A DNA stretch of 64,000 bases from Agromyces terreus (lineage in GTDB: Bacteria; Actinomycetota; Actinomycetes; Actinomycetales; Microbacteriaceae), in the NCBI RefSeq assembly GCF_009749465.1, contig NZ_WBIS01000003.1, positions 124,001 to 188,000 of the forward strand, in the 5' to 3' direction. Below, in pieces: positions 48,948 to 58,556 of this stretch. Every line of letters begins with the position of its first letter. Position 1 is the first letter of the stretch. Below the pieces are notes generated by a model that made no database searches, was not told the DNA's origin, and was given only the letters and a program-made list of their open reading frames with translations. Made by a program: the position numbers and the translations under genes.

Positions 48948-50353
48948 TGCCGAATCCGATTGCAGTCTTGGTTGAGGACGATCCCGAGCAGTTCGAAGTT
49001 ACGGCGGGGATCTTGACGGGCGGTGGATTCGAAGTGCGTGGCCACCAGTCAATGCAGGCGGCGGCCGAGGCTCTGGAGGCCAATACCGACGTTGTCGATC
49101 TCTTCGTGCTCGACCGTCGTCTTCCAATGCTTCCGGCCGAGGTCGCAACTGACGAGGTTGGTGACGAACTCCTCCGCCGCGTCCGCTCTGAGTATCCGGA
49201 CGCCCGCTTGATCGTGTTCACGGGCTACGCAAGCATTCGCCAAATGCAGCAAGCCATGGGCGGCGGGGGACTGCTACCAGCGAATGGCTCACCTGCGATT
49301 GACCGAGTCAGCGTCCTCGAGAAGAGTCAGACCCTCGAGTTTCGCAAGCAGGTGGTCGAGTACAGGGAACTTCTCCAACAACTTGAGAACATCGAAATTC
49401 GATCGTCGATGCTGCACGAGATGCAACCTCGAGAGAAACGAATACTGCGCCGTGTTGCTTTCGAGTATCGAGCGATTTCGATCGAGCCCACTGACTTGGG
49501 CGGTGGATTGACAGGGGTAGCGGTCTGGCGCTGCGAGCTCACGCGACTAGAAGGCTCCGTCGGCACCGTCGTAGTCAAGCAGTCGAAGAAAACAATCGAA
49601 CCAGGCGGCCTGCCTGAACTCTTAAGACGCGCGAGCGTAACCACAACTGTCGGTACCATTTCCGGGCTAATGGACGGCACGCTCTTAACAGTGCTACAAG
49701 TCGCCGCTGCCAAGCCTGTTTCGCTGATGTCGCTTCTGCAATCAGATCCAGACCTTGCGGCTGCATCGGTGAAGGACCTTCTGGTCGAGTTGGCAGGCGT
49801 TGGGGAGCGAGATACGACCGTCACGATCGCCAGCATTTGCGGTCCACTGATTTCTTGGGAGGATGTGGCCTCGCGAGCACGAGAGTTTGGCATTGACGTG
49901 CCGTCCGGCGATCTCGTTGCGACCACTCGCATTGGGATGCGCCATGGCGATCTTCACCCAGGAAATATCCTGCTTGACGACGGCAAGCCGGTCTTGATCG
50001 ATTTTGATAGCTCCGAGTTTGGTAGTGGGTTGATAGACCCTATTACGTTGGCGCTTTCTACATTGGTGCACCCTGCTTCACCGATCCGGGGGGAGCGCTG
50101 GCCGGGCCGTGAAGAAATCCGGGCCGAGTTTGGTCGCCCTGACTTTGCTGGGACGCACTCTCATAACGCTTGGTTTGCGACAGCATTCGGATGGGCAGAA
50201 TTGCGGCGGGCCAGCGAACGAGAGTACTGGGCTCTTGTCCTCGCATACTGTATTCGCCAGTTGGGATTCGATGACGTCGTTTCTGAGGACGCAGTGCGGG
50301 AGCGCGTGATCGAGATCGCGCGCCTCGCGGCGATCAACCTGCAGAGTTCGTAG
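48947..50353 (+). CDS. Receiver domain fused to an APH-type kinase domain
   Basis: A 468-residue fusion. The N-terminal receiver (about 1-130) has the acidic cluster VEDDPE at 9-14, phosphorylation site D56 in FVLDRRLPM, T91 in VFTGYAS and K125 in VLEKSQ. A linker leads to a kinase-like domain (about 165-468) with the catalytic loop MRHGDLHPGNILLDDG (about 332-347) and the metal-binding IDFDSSEFG (about 351-359), the pattern of the aminoglycoside-phosphotransferase/choline-kinase fold. A receiver controlling an APH-type kinase is unusual. It probably forms the output of the system, phosphorylating a small molecule, tRNA or protein. It is coupled to the histidine kinase by a one-base overlap. 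Confidence 0.82.
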   Translation: MPNPIAVLVEDDPEQFEVTAGILTGGGFEVRGHQSMQAAAEALEANTDVVDLFVLDRRLPMLPAEVATDEVGDELLRRVRSEYPDARLIVFTGYASIRQMQQAMGGGGLLPANGSPAIDRVSVLEKSQTLEFRKQVVEYRELLQQLENIEIRSSMLHEMQPREKRILRRVAFEYRAISIEPTDLGGGLTGVAVWRCELTRLEGSVGTVVVKQSKKTIEPGGLPELLRRASVTTTVGTISGLMDGTLLTVLQVAAAKPVSLMSLLQSDPDLAAASVKDLLVELAGVGERDTTVTIASICGPLISWEDVASRAREFGIDVPSGDLVATTRIGMRHGDLHPGNILLDDGKPVLIDFDSSEFGSGLIDPITLALSTLVHPASPIRGERWPGREEIRAEFGRPDFAGTHSHNAWFATAFGWAELRRASEREYWALVLAYCIRQLGFDDVVSEDAVRERVIEIARLAAINLQSS

Positions 50354-50401
50354 ATCCGGTACAGCGGTGAACGGGAATACCCACGCCCCCGCCGCGTTGA
50401 A

Positions 50402-50422
50402 GTTGAGCGTATGCCACTCAAG
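50402..50422. promoter_or_regulatory. HAIR-like HspR operator
   Basis: GTTGAGC-N7-ACTCAAG matches the HspR-associated inverted repeat (CTTGAGT-N7-ACTCAAG) with two changes in the left arm and exact 7-7-7 spacing. It lies just before the Clp ribosome-binding site, so the gene is probably in the HspR heat-shock regulon. Confidence 0.65.
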
Positions 50423-50436
50423 TTCCAGGAGGATTG

Positions 50437-53103
50437 GTGCCCGAAGACTTCAACCCCGAAGCCGGTGCGAGCTCGTTCGACGAGTTTCTGAGCCGGTACC
50501 TCGCGGGTGAGCAGGCTCGCCAGGCTCGGTCGATCGACCTCAGCCGGTTCCTGACCGCCCGCACGCAGAGCATCCTGCAGCGCGCCGGACGCTTCGCGCT
50601 CGAGCGCGGCCAGACCGAGCTCGACGCCCTGCACATCCTGCGCGTCATCGTGGAGGACGACAGCGTCAAGCAGGCGATCGCCCGCATCGGCGTCGCCCCC
50701 GAGCGCATCATCACCGCGACCGAGGCGCGCCTGCCCGCGGCATCCGCTGGTTTCGATGAACTCAACCGACGCGAGGCGGCCAACGCCGCCACGATCACCC
50801 CGAGCGCTTCCCGCGCGCTGTTCCACAGCTACCAGGTGGCGCGCTCGGCCGGCTCGACGTACATCGACCCCGAGCACCTCTTCTTCGCACTCGTGCTCGG
50901 GCAGGACGCCCCCGCTGGGCAGGTGCTGGCACGGGCCGGGGTGACGGCCGAGGCGCTGACGCAAGGGCTCGGCACCGACGTCGACGGCGAGGGCGCCGGT
51001 TTCGAGACGCGCCCTGAGGGCGCTCCTCAACCCGCGGAGTCCGCGACCCCGATGCTCGACAAGTTCGGCACCGACCTCACCGCACTCGCGGCCGACGGCG
51101 AACTCGACCCCGTGATCGGGCGCGTCGACGAGATCGAGCAGACCATCGAGATCCTCAGCCGCCGCACGAAGAACAACCCGGTGCTCATCGGCGAGGCCGG
51201 CGTCGGCAAGACGGCGATCGTCGAGGGCCTCGCCCGCGCGATCGTCGAGGAGAGCGTGCCCGAGGCGCTGCTCGGCAAGCGCGTGATCTCGCTCGATCTG
51301 CCCGGCATGCTCGCCGGCACCCGCTACCGCGGCGACTTCGAGGAGCGCCTCACCAAGACCATGGAGGAGATCGCCCAGAGCAAGGGCGAGTTCATCGTCT
51401 TCATCGACGAGATCCACACGGTCGTCGGCGCGGGCGGCTCGGGCGACGGCGGCACCGACGCGGGCAACATCCTGAAGCCCCGCCTCGCGCGCGGCGACCT
51501 GCACCTCGTGGGCGCCACCACGCTCAAGGAGTACCGCACCATTGAGAAGGACCCCGCGCTCGAGCGCCGGTTCCAGCCGGTGAAGGTCGGCGAACCGTCG
51601 ATCGAAGACGCGGTGCTGATCCTGCACGGGCTGCGTTCGGCCTATGAAGAGCACCACGGCGTGCAGTACACGGATGCCGCGCTGCGGGCCTCCGTCGAAC
51701 TGTCGGCCCGGTACCTCAGCGACCGCGTGCTTCCCGACAAGGCCATCGACCTGATCGATCAGGCCGGGGCGCGCCTGCGGCTGAAGCTCGGCAAGAAGAC
51801 GGATGTCTCCGCGCTCATCGCGCGCCTCGCCGACCTCGAGGCCGACAAGAACGCCGCCGTCGGCGCCGAGCACTATGAGGAGGCCTCGCGCATCCGCGAC
51901 GAGATCGCCAAGGTGCAGGCGCGGCTCGACGAGGCCACCGACGCCGCCGGTCGAGGAGCGCAGCGTCTCGAGACCAGCGCCGACGGGGGTCTCGATACGG
52001 GCGCTGGAGCGCCCTACTCGACCGGCGAGCGCAGCACCGTCATCGACGAGGCGGAGATCGCCGCCGTGATCTCGCGGGCCACCGGCATCCCGGTGAACCG
52101 CCTCACCGAGTCCGAGCGCGAGCGCCTCGGCGACCTCGAGGGGGAGCTGCACGCGCGCGTCATCGGTCAGGACGACGCGGTCACCGCGGTCGCGAAGGCC
52201 GTGCGCCGCAGCCGGACCGGCATGGGCGACGCGCGACGCCCGGTGGGGTCGTTCCTGTTCCTCGGCCCGACGGGTGTCGGCAAGACCGAGCTGGCGAAGG
52301 CGCTCGCGTCGAGCCTGTTCGACGACGAGGCATCCGTCATTCGCTTCGACATGAGCGAGTTCGGCGAGCGGCACACGGTGTCGCGACTCGTCGGCGCCCC
52401 TCCCGGCTACGTCGGTTACGACGAGGCCGGGCAGCTCACCGAGCGCGTGCGGCGCAACCCGTACTCGATCGTGCTGTTCGACGAGATCGAGAAGGCGCAC
52501 CCCGACGTGTTCAACCTGCTGCTGCAGGTGCTCGACGACGGACGCCTGACCGACGGCCAGGGCCGCACGGTCGACTTCCGCAACACGGTGATCGTGATGA
52601 CCTCGAACCTCGGTTCGGAGTTCCTCGCGTCGCGCTCGGGCGCGCTCGGATTCGTCGCGTCGACGGATGCCGCAGCCAACGGCTTCTCGTCGATGAACGA
52701 CGTGCGCCAGCGCGTCATGGGCAAGGTGCGAGAGGCCATGCGCCCCGAGTTCCTGAACCGCATCGACGAGATCGTGCTGTTCCAGAAGCTCGACCAGCCG
52801 CAGCTCGCGCAGATCGTGCGCCTCATGCTCGGGGCGACCGAGGCTCGCCTCGCCGCGCGCGAGATCGCCTTCGAGGTGACGGATGCCGCGGTGGCGCTCC
52901 TCGCGGAGCGCGGTTACGAGCCCGAGTACGGTGCCCGCCCGCTGCGCCGCGTGATCCAGCGCGAGATCGACGACCGCATCAGCGACCTGCTCGTGAGCGG
53001 TGCGCTGGGCGACGGCGAGGGCGTGCGAGCGGATGCCGCGGGCGGCGAGTTCGTCGTCACGCCCGTTCCCCGCGCGACCGTCGAGCTGCCGCTGGCCGCG
53101 TAA
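50437..53103 (+). CDS. ClpC-like AAA+ unfoldase (Clp ATP-binding subunit)
   Basis: An 888-residue two-ring Clp ATPase. The N-domain has paired Clp_N repeats (about 25-180). Ring D1 has Walker A GEAGVGKT (about 252-259) and [14 protein letters not shown]-like helix pair ([19 protein letters not shown]) lies near 480-500. Ring D2 has Walker A GPTGVGKT (about 610-617) and [14 protein letters not shown]. It unfolds or disaggregates proteins, for ClpP or alone. The linker at about 505-529 is encoded by a REP-like element (51949-52023) and is absent from ordinary Clp proteins. The GTG at 50437 follows GGAGGA; a TTG at 50434 is the alternative. A HAIR element suggests HspR control. Confidence 0.9.
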   Translation: MPEDFNPEAGASSFDEFLSRYLAGEQARQARSIDLSRFLTARTQSILQRAGRFALERGQTELDALHILRVIVEDDSVKQAIARIGVAPERIITATEARLPAASAGFDELNRREAANAATITPSASRALFHSYQVARSAGSTYIDPEHLFFALVLGQDAPAGQVLARAGVTAEALTQGLGTDVDGEGAGFETRPEGAPQPAESATPMLDKFGTDLTALAADGELDPVIGRVDEIEQTIEILSRRTKNNPVLIGEAGVGKTAIVEGLARAIVEESVPEALLGKRVISLDLPGMLAGTRYRGDFEERLTKTMEEIAQSKGEFIVFIDEIHTVVGAGGSGDGGTDAGNILKPRLARGDLHLVGATTLKEYRTIEKDPALERRFQPVKVGEPSIEDAVLILHGLRSAYEEHHGVQYTDAALRASVELSARYLSDRVLPDKAIDLIDQAGARLRLKLGKKTDVSALIARLADLEADKNAAVGAEHYEEASRIRDEIAKVQARLDEATDAAGRGAQRLETSADGGLDTGAGAPYSTGERSTVIDEAEIAAVISRATGIPVNRLTESERERLGDLEGELHARVIGQDDAVTAVAKAVRRSRTGMGDARRPVGSFLFLGPTGVGKTELAKALASSLFDDEASVIRFDMSEFGERHTVSRLVGAPPGYVGYDEAGQLTERVRRNPYSIVLFDEIEKAHPDVFNLLLQVLDDGRLTDGQGRTVDFRNTVIVMTSNLGSEFLASRSGALGFVASTDAAANGFSSMNDVRQRVMGKVREAMRPEFLNRIDEIVLFQKLDQPQLAQIVRLMLGATEARLAAREIAFEVTDAAVALLAERGYEPEYGARPLRRVIQREIDDRISDLLVSGALGDGEGVRADAAGGEFVVTPVPRATVELPLAA
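51949..52023. repeat. REP-like palindromic element inside the Clp coding sequence
   Basis: Two palindromic units lie head to head. The first (51949-51975) begins GGTCGAG and ends GAGACC. The second (about 51988-52023) begins GGTCTCGA, has a GGGCGC/GCGCCC stem, and ends CTCGACC. The first unit matches the two copies after the gene (53108 and 53145) with one base different. The whole is 75 bases, a multiple of three, and is read through in frame as about 25 residues of the linker between the two ATPase rings. Confidence 0.8.
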
Positions 53104-53107
53104 AGCC

Positions 53108-53171
53108 GGTCGAGGAGCGAAGCGTCTCGAGACCCCGCCCCGTCGGTCGAGGAGCGAAGCGTCTCGAGACC
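53108..53171. repeat. Two tandem REP-like units after the Clp gene
   Basis: A 27-base unit starting GGTCGAGGAGCG and ending CTCGAGACC occurs at 53108-53134 and again at 53145-53171, with a 37-base period. It is the same unit as in the embedded element at 51949. Confidence 0.85.
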
Positions 53172-53187
53172 CCGCCCCGTCGCTTGA

Positions 53188-53217
53188 AGGGCCGGGATCC
53201 ATTGCGATCCCGGCCCT
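53188..53217. terminator. Strong hairpin terminator after the Clp gene
   Basis: A perfect 12-bp stem (AGGGCCGGGATC paired with GATCCCGGCCCT) encloses a six-base loop. It lies 85 bases after the Clp stop and beyond the REP-like units. Confidence 0.7.
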
Positions 53218-53340
53218 GGCCTCGGGGTCGAGTTCAGGGTTTCTCCGGATGTCTCGCGTCATAGATCGCGGCAGGCTGCATCTCTAGAGGCAGGAGCGTG
53301 CATTTCACACGCCGAGCTGAGAGATCGAGGAGCCTTCGTC

Positions 53341-53601
53341 ATGCCGACCCACCTGGAGTACGTGGCCGGGCCGCTGGGCGACTGGAGCGCGCTGCCGTGC
53401 GCCTGCGGACGCACCGCCGACCACCGCCGCCCCGGGTCGTCGACGTACGCGGCAATGGGCGCGGGCGTGGCGGGCGCTTCGGCGGCGACGCCGGACTCGG
53501 CGGCGGGCGCTCGTCGTCGCCGCATGTCGCGGGCCGTCGTGCGCCGTCTCAGCGTCGGCGCGGTGCGGCTCGACGCGCTGCGCTCGCGCACGGCCGCCTG
53601 A
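53341..53601 (+). CDS. Small hypothetical protein
   Basis: An 86-residue Ala/Arg-rich product with CAC near its N terminus and a basic C-terminal half (GARRRRMSRAVVRRLSVG). No family is recognised. GAGGAG lies nine bases before the ATG, which supports translation. It is a marginal call. Confidence 0.4.
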   Translation: MPTHLEYVAGPLGDWSALPCACGRTADHRRPGSSTYAAMGAGVAGASAATPDSAAGARRRRMSRAVVRRLSVGAVRLDALRSRTAA

Positions 53602-53729
53602 CGCCGCAGCGCCCCCCATTCGCGGGACTGGCGGAAACCTCGGGATCGGAGGATATTCCGTGCTGTTCCGCGTCGCATGACGACCCTGCTCGGCGGATCC
53701 CTGCGACGACCGCCCCACGAGGAGGCAGC

Positions 53730-56700
53730 ATGTCGCACGCGTCGAGTCCGCACACCGTCGACGTCGGTTCGAGCGGTCGGATGCGGCATCCGCGCCACGC
53801 GCTCATCCTCCTCGCGCTCGCAACGACGTTGCTGGCGCTCGCCGCGCTGTCGGTCGCCTTCGCGTCGCCCTCGCGGGCGGCGACCGGGTGGACGCCGGAC
53901 GCGCGGGCGGATGCCGCGGCATCCGCCCTGAACACGACGAGACCGCTGCCCGTGCAACCCGAGACCCAACTGCGCTCCGCGTGTGCACTGAAGGGAAGCG
54001 GTCTGCTGCGGGCGGCCACCTCGCCCCAGGACTGCTGGTCGAGGTTCGAGACCGCCGTCGCGATCTGGCCCGGGCCGACCACGCTCTGCATGCAACTCGG
54101 CGTCGTGCGCGCCGGGCTCTCCGCGACGGCATGCACCAGGGCGAAGCCGAAGGGCACCGTGCTCGTCGTGCCCAGCGCGACCGGGCAGACGGCGACGTTC
54201 TGCGCGGGCATCACCGGTCTGCTTCGCTCGGTGAGCGCCTCGACGCGCTGTCTTCCCCTCGAACGGCGTTACATCGTGTCGAACCAGGCGCCGACCGGGC
54301 TCACCCTCTCGGGCACGTCGGTGGCCGAGAACCGGCCCGCCGGCACCGACGTCGGCGCGTTCGCCCTCACCGATCCCGATCCGGCGGCCACACCCTCGTT
54401 CGCGCTCGTCGCGGGAGCCGGCAGCACCGACAACGGCGCCTTCACGATCGTCGGCGCGACGCTGCGCACGGCCGCGAGCTTCGACTTCGAGGCGAAGTCG
54501 AGCTACGCGATCCGCGTGCGCGGCTCCGACGGATACGGCGGAAGCATCGAGAAGGCCTTCACGATTCGCGTGACCGACGTGGTCGAGAACGTCGCGCCCG
54601 TCGCGGGAGATGACGAGTTCACCGCCGCCGACGCGGCCGTCGGCAACACCGTGCTGGTCGTCGACGATCCGAGCGACGGCGCGCCCGCGGCATCCGGCCC
54701 CCACAAGAGCATCGCGGGCGACCTGCTCGCCAACGACGTCGACGCCGACGGCGACGCGCTCGCGATCGTAGCCGGCACCGTGACGACCGAAAGCGGCGGC
54801 ACCGCCGAACTGCAGGTCGACGGCGACTTCGTCTTCACGCCGGCCGCGGCGAGCAGCTGCACGGATGCCTCGGACGCGTTCGAGTACACCGTGACCGACG
54901 GCATCGCCACCGACACCGGGCGGGTGAGCATCGCCCTCGACGGATGCGTCTGGTACGTCAGCAACTCCGCCCCGGGCGACGCCGGCACCTCGACCGAGCC
55001 GTTCGACACCCTCGCACAGGCGGAGGCCGCCGGAGCCGGAGACATCTTCGTGTTCGCGGGCGACGGAACGCCCGCCGGCCTCGACACGGGTGTGCGACTG
55101 GACGCCGGGCAGCGGCTCATCGGCCAGGCCGCCGATCTCGTCGTCGACGGCGCGACGCTGTACGTGAGCGACGGCTCGTTTCCGGCGATCACCGCGCCGG
55201 CGGGCACTGACGCGGTCGAACTCGATCACGCGAACACCGTCGCGGGCATCATCGTGTATGCGCCGCACGGCGGCGTCGGCATCGCGGGCGGCAGCGGAGC
55301 CGCAGACGGCGAACTCCGATGGCTCCGCGTGCTCCGGCTCGGCGAGGCCGTGCCCCGGCAGGCCGTCGAGCTCGACGGCACGAGCGGAACGTTCACCATC
55401 GCCGGGCTCTACGTCTTGGCGGACACGGGCGTGCGACTGCACGACGCCGGAACGGTGGAGTTCACGCCCGACTCGGGCAACGACTTCCTCGCGCTGCGCG
55501 CCGCGCCCCTCGTCGTCTCGGGCACCGCGCTCGGCACGAGCGGCATCGACAGCCTCCGCACGTTCTTCTCGAGCAGCGGCGGACTGCGCATGGCGGCGAC
55601 GACGGGCACGCTCACCATCGACCACCTCGACCTGATGACGTTCGCGGAGCCGGCGGCACTCCAACTGGAGGACACCGGGCCCGTGGTCATCCGGAGCGGA
55701 TCGAGGATCTGGGCGGCCGACGGCGTCGCGGTCGACATCGACGGGTCGGACGGCGAGATGGCCTTCGACACCCTCACCTCCCACGGTGCCGACGCGGACG
55801 CCATCTCGATCGAGGACTACGCCGGAACGTTCACGGCGACCGCCGGGGGATCGCTCGGGCCGAGCGAACTCGCCGGGGCGGCGGGCACCGCGTTCCGGGT
55901 CAGCGGCGGGGACGGTGACATCTCGTACGCCGGCTCGATCGCCGACGGCGGCGGCCCCACGAGCGTCGAGATCACCGGACGCACCGGCGGCACGGTGACC
56001 CTGTCGGGCGCCGTCGTCGACGGGCCTGACGCGGGCGGCGGCATCCGCGTCACCGGGAACACCGGCGGGGCGACCGTGTTCTCGGGCGCCGGCACGACGC
56101 TGCAGACCGGGAGCGCCAGGGGCGTCGAGTTCAGCGCCTCCGACGGCCACAGCCTGTCGTTCACCGGCGGTGGACTCGACATCCGCACGACGAGCGGCCA
56201 GGCGTTCCTCGCGACGTCGTCGGGAAGCGTCGCCGTCACCGGCGAGGGCAACGTGCTCGAGAGCGGTACCGGGATCGCGCTGAACATCGTGTCCACCGAC
56301 ATCGCGGCATCCGGCGCGACGTTCGAACGCGTCTCCGCCGATGGTGCGAACACCGGCCTGCAGCTGTGGTCGACGGGCAGCGCCGGGAGCCTGACGGTCA
56401 CGGGCAGCGGCGACACCAGCAGGGGCGGGGATGCCTCGGGCGGCACGATCGCCGGCACCTCGCAGTCGGGCGTCGTGCTCTACGACACCCTCACCCCCTC
56501 GCTCACGAACATGCGCGTCGAATCGGCGGGCGGACACGGCATCGGCGGATCCGAGCTGCGCGGGCTCTCGCTCCGCCACAGCACCGTGGCCGACGCCGGC
56601 AACGCGGACGCCGTCTTCTTCGCGCTCGCCGGGCGCACCAACATCACGGGAACGGTGGACCTCACGGGCAACGTCTTCACCGACGCGATCGGCAACGGCA

Positions 56701-57695
56701 TCATGATCGTGAACGCCGGCGGCACCATCGACTCCCTGACCATCGCCGACAACCTCATCGCCAAGGACGCGCCGACGTCAGCCGGCGCCGCGATCCGCCT
56801 CGGTATCGAGGGCACCGTGACCGGAGCAGCGTCACTGACCAGGGCGGAGATCGCGTCGAACACGATCCGCGGCTTCGCCGAGGGCACCGGACTCGACATC
56901 ACCGCCGGCAACCCGGCCGGCCCGACCGCAGCGCAACTCGGCACCCCGAACGACCCGACGAAGCTGATCGCCGTGACCGGCAACCGCATGGACGGCGGAA
57001 CCGGAGGACTCGACCATCAGCCGGACTCCTTCGCGCGGGTGGCGTTCACCGGCAATGCCCGCGGCAACGTCGACGTATCCGACAACGGGGTGGCCGGCGC
57101 GCCGCTCCGCAGCCTCGACTGCACGGCGATCGACATCACGGCCGCCGGACTGGCGAACGTCACGGCGAAGGCCTCGAACAACCTGATCGATGCGGGCTCC
57201 CGACCGGGTTGCCCGGGCATCTCGGTCTCCGCGGAGGGGCTGCCGGGAGGCGCGACCTCGGTCGTCGCCGCGTCGGTCGTCGGCAACTCGATCAGTCGCA
57301 CCGGAGGCCCGGGCATCGCGGTCGAGTCCGCGTCGACGGGGAGCGAGGTCGTCGCGCGGGTGACGAACAACGTCGTGACGCCGCCGACCGGATTCGGGTA
57401 CTCGGGCATCGAGTTCATCTCCGGCGCCGCCGGGCAGAACGCCCGCCTCTGCGCCGCGATCACCGGCAACACGACCGCTGGGGGCGTCGGCCCGACCGGT
57501 CCGGAGCGCGGCATCCGCCTCGTCAAGTCCGGCGCCGACCCGAACGTGAACGCGTTCGGGATCCAGGGGCTCGCGCCGTCGCCCGCCGGAGCCGAGGCCG
57601 TCGAGCCCTACCTGACCGCGCAGAACACGAGCACCGGCGGCATCGCGATCTCGGGAGCGGCGAGCGGGTTCACCGCCTGCACCCCGGCGCCGTGA
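53730..57695 (+). CDS. Giant secreted protein with cadherin-like domain and beta-helix
   Basis: A 1321-residue exported protein. A signal peptide or signal anchor is at about residues 22-50 (ALILLALATTLLALAALSVAFA). A cysteine-containing region (about 85-175) is followed by a cadherin-like domain (about 186-290, NQAPTGLTLSGTSVAENRPAGT), a Ig/cadherin-tandem domain (about 297-390, with LLANDVDADGDAL), and a long parallel beta-helix region (about 400-1321) rich in Gly, Asn and Thr. No LPxTG, LAxTG or membrane anchor is present at the C terminus, so it is probably released or loosely bound. GAGGAGG precedes the ATG. Adhesion or glycan binding is plausible but unproven. Confidence 0.85.
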   Translation: MSHASSPHTVDVGSSGRMRHPRHALILLALATTLLALAALSVAFASPSRAATGWTPDARADAAASALNTTRPLPVQPETQLRSACALKGSGLLRAATSPQDCWSRFETAVAIWPGPTTLCMQLGVVRAGLSATACTRAKPKGTVLVVPSATGQTATFCAGITGLLRSVSASTRCLPLERRYIVSNQAPTGLTLSGTSVAENRPAGTDVGAFALTDPDPAATPSFALVAGAGSTDNGAFTIVGATLRTAASFDFEAKSSYAIRVRGSDGYGGSIEKAFTIRVTDVVENVAPVAGDDEFTAADAAVGNTVLVVDDPSDGAPAASGPHKSIAGDLLANDVDADGDALAIVAGTVTTESGGTAELQVDGDFVFTPAAASSCTDASDAFEYTVTDGIATDTGRVSIALDGCVWYVSNSAPGDAGTSTEPFDTLAQAEAAGAGDIFVFAGDGTPAGLDTGVRLDAGQRLIGQAADLVVDGATLYVSDGSFPAITAPAGTDAVELDHANTVAGIIVYAPHGGVGIAGGSGAADGELRWLRVLRLGEAVPRQAVELDGTSGTFTIAGLYVLADTGVRLHDAGTVEFTPDSGNDFLALRAAPLVVSGTALGTSGIDSLRTFFSSSGGLRMAATTGTLTIDHLDLMTFAEPAALQLEDTGPVVIRSGSRIWAADGVAVDIDGSDGEMAFDTLTSHGADADAISIEDYAGTFTATAGGSLGPSELAGAAGTAFRVSGGDGDISYAGSIADGGGPTSVEITGRTGGTVTLSGAVVDGPDAGGGIRVTGNTGGATVFSGAGTTLQTGSARGVEFSASDGHSLSFTGGGLDIRTTSGQAFLATSSGSVAVTGEGNVLESGTGIALNIVSTDIAASGATFERVSADGANTGLQLWSTGSAGSLTVTGSGDTSRGGDASGGTIAGTSQSGVVLYDTLTPSLTNMRVESAGGHGIGGSELRGLSLRHSTVADAGNADAVFFALAGRTNITGTVDLTGNVFTDAIGNGIMIVNAGGTIDSLTIADNLIAKDAPTSAGAAIRLGIEGTVTGAASLTRAEIASNTIRGFAEGTGLDITAGNPAGPTAAQLGTPNDPTKLIAVTGNRMDGGTGGLDHQPDSFARVAFTGNARGNVDVSDNGVAGAPLRSLDCTAIDITAAGLANVTAKASNNLIDAGSRPGCPGISVSAEGLPGGATSVVAASVVGNSISRTGGPGIAVESASTGSEVVARVTNNVVTPPTGFGYSGIEFISGAAGQNARLCAAITGNTTAGGVGPTGPERGIRLVKSGADPNVNAFGIQGLAPSPAGAEAVEPYLTAQNTSTGGIAISGAASGFTACTPAP

Positions 57696-57740
57696 CGCGA
57701 CGCGATCCAGCCGTCGACGGGAGCGAGCGGCGCAGGCGGC

Positions 57741-58556
57741 TCAGGCTCCCGGCGCGGACGCGGCCGCGACCGGCGGCGGCGCGGCATCCGTTCGCTCGTT
57801 CGCGCCCCGGATCACGAAGGCGACGACCGCGAGACCGATGACGCCGGCGATCAGGTACAGGATGTTCGCGACGCCGAGGAGCGCACTCGGGTTGCCGACG
57901 CCGACGGCGAAGACCGAGAAGTCCCAGAGGCCGTGCAGCACCATCGCCCAGATGAGCGAGCCGGTCGTGCGGCGCAGGATGTAGAACGCCGTGCCGCCGA
58001 GGAACGCCGAGGCGACCTGGAACGCCGTGTTGAACACGGGGGCGCCGAGCGCCACGTTGATGAAGTGCGAGAGTGCGAACAGCGCCGAGCTGAGGAACCA
58101 CACCCAGCCCTCGCCGAGGCGACTGCGCAAGCCGACGACGAGCAGTCCGCGATCGACGATCTCCTCGGTGAATCCCACCAGCAGCAGCACGACGGATGCC
58201 GCGAAGAACGCGCCCGTGTAGCTGCCCCAATCGACGGCCGAGAGGTTCAGGAGGGCCGCCACGGCGACGACGATCGGTACGAAGATGGGCCAGCGGTGCC
58301 GGCTGCGCTCCCGATCGAACAGGGCGGGCCGCCACCATCCGAGGAGCGACGTGGTGATGACCAGCAGCACCGTCGCGATGATGAGCGACATGCCCGCGCC
58401 GAAGAAGAGGTTGGTCGCGTTCGCACCCCAGTCGTCGTACGGGATGCCGCTCGCGAGCTGGATCGCGAGCACCACGAGCATGTAGCCCAGCCAGATGGCC
58501 AGGCCGATCCAGATGCGCGGGCGAACCCGCAGGGCGGAGGCGGTCGTCGTGGTCAT
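57741..58556 (-). CDS. CPBP-family intramembrane metalloprotease
   Basis: A 271-residue protein with eight predicted membrane helices. The CPBP/Abi motifs are GFTEEIVDRGLL (EE-x3-R), FALSHFINV (the F-x3-H motif) and LHGLWDFS (the H-x3-D/N motif). These residues form the active site of glutamic or metal-dependent intramembrane proteases. Roles include prenylated-protein maturation and bacteriocin self-immunity; no specific partner is visible here. GAGAGGA precedes the ATG at 58556. Confidence 0.88.
   Translation of the reverse strand: MTTTTASALRVRPRIWIGLAIWLGYMLVVLAIQLASGIPYDDWGANATNLFFGAGMSLIIATVLLVITTSLLGWWRPALFDRERSRHRWPIFVPIVVAVAALLNLSAVDWGSYTGAFFAASVVLLLVGFTEEIVDRGLLVVGLRSRLGEGWVWFLSSALFALSHFINVALGAPVFNTAFQVASAFLGGTAFYILRRTTGSLIWAMVLHGLWDFSVFAVGVGNPSALLGVANILYLIAGVIGLAVVAFVIRGANERTDAAPPPVAAASAPGA

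Noticed and set aside
46271-50353. The three-gene insertion considered as Detocs
   Set aside because: Detocs effectors are described as receiver-linked nucleoside phosphorylases or other effectors and its sensor has TPR repeats; the SMC-like ATPase and APH-type kinase here differ, so I did not use that name.
46060-50400. Search for att direct repeats, tRNA ends or an integrase around the low-GC insertion
   Set aside because: None could be seen by eye on either side, so no mobile-element call was made.
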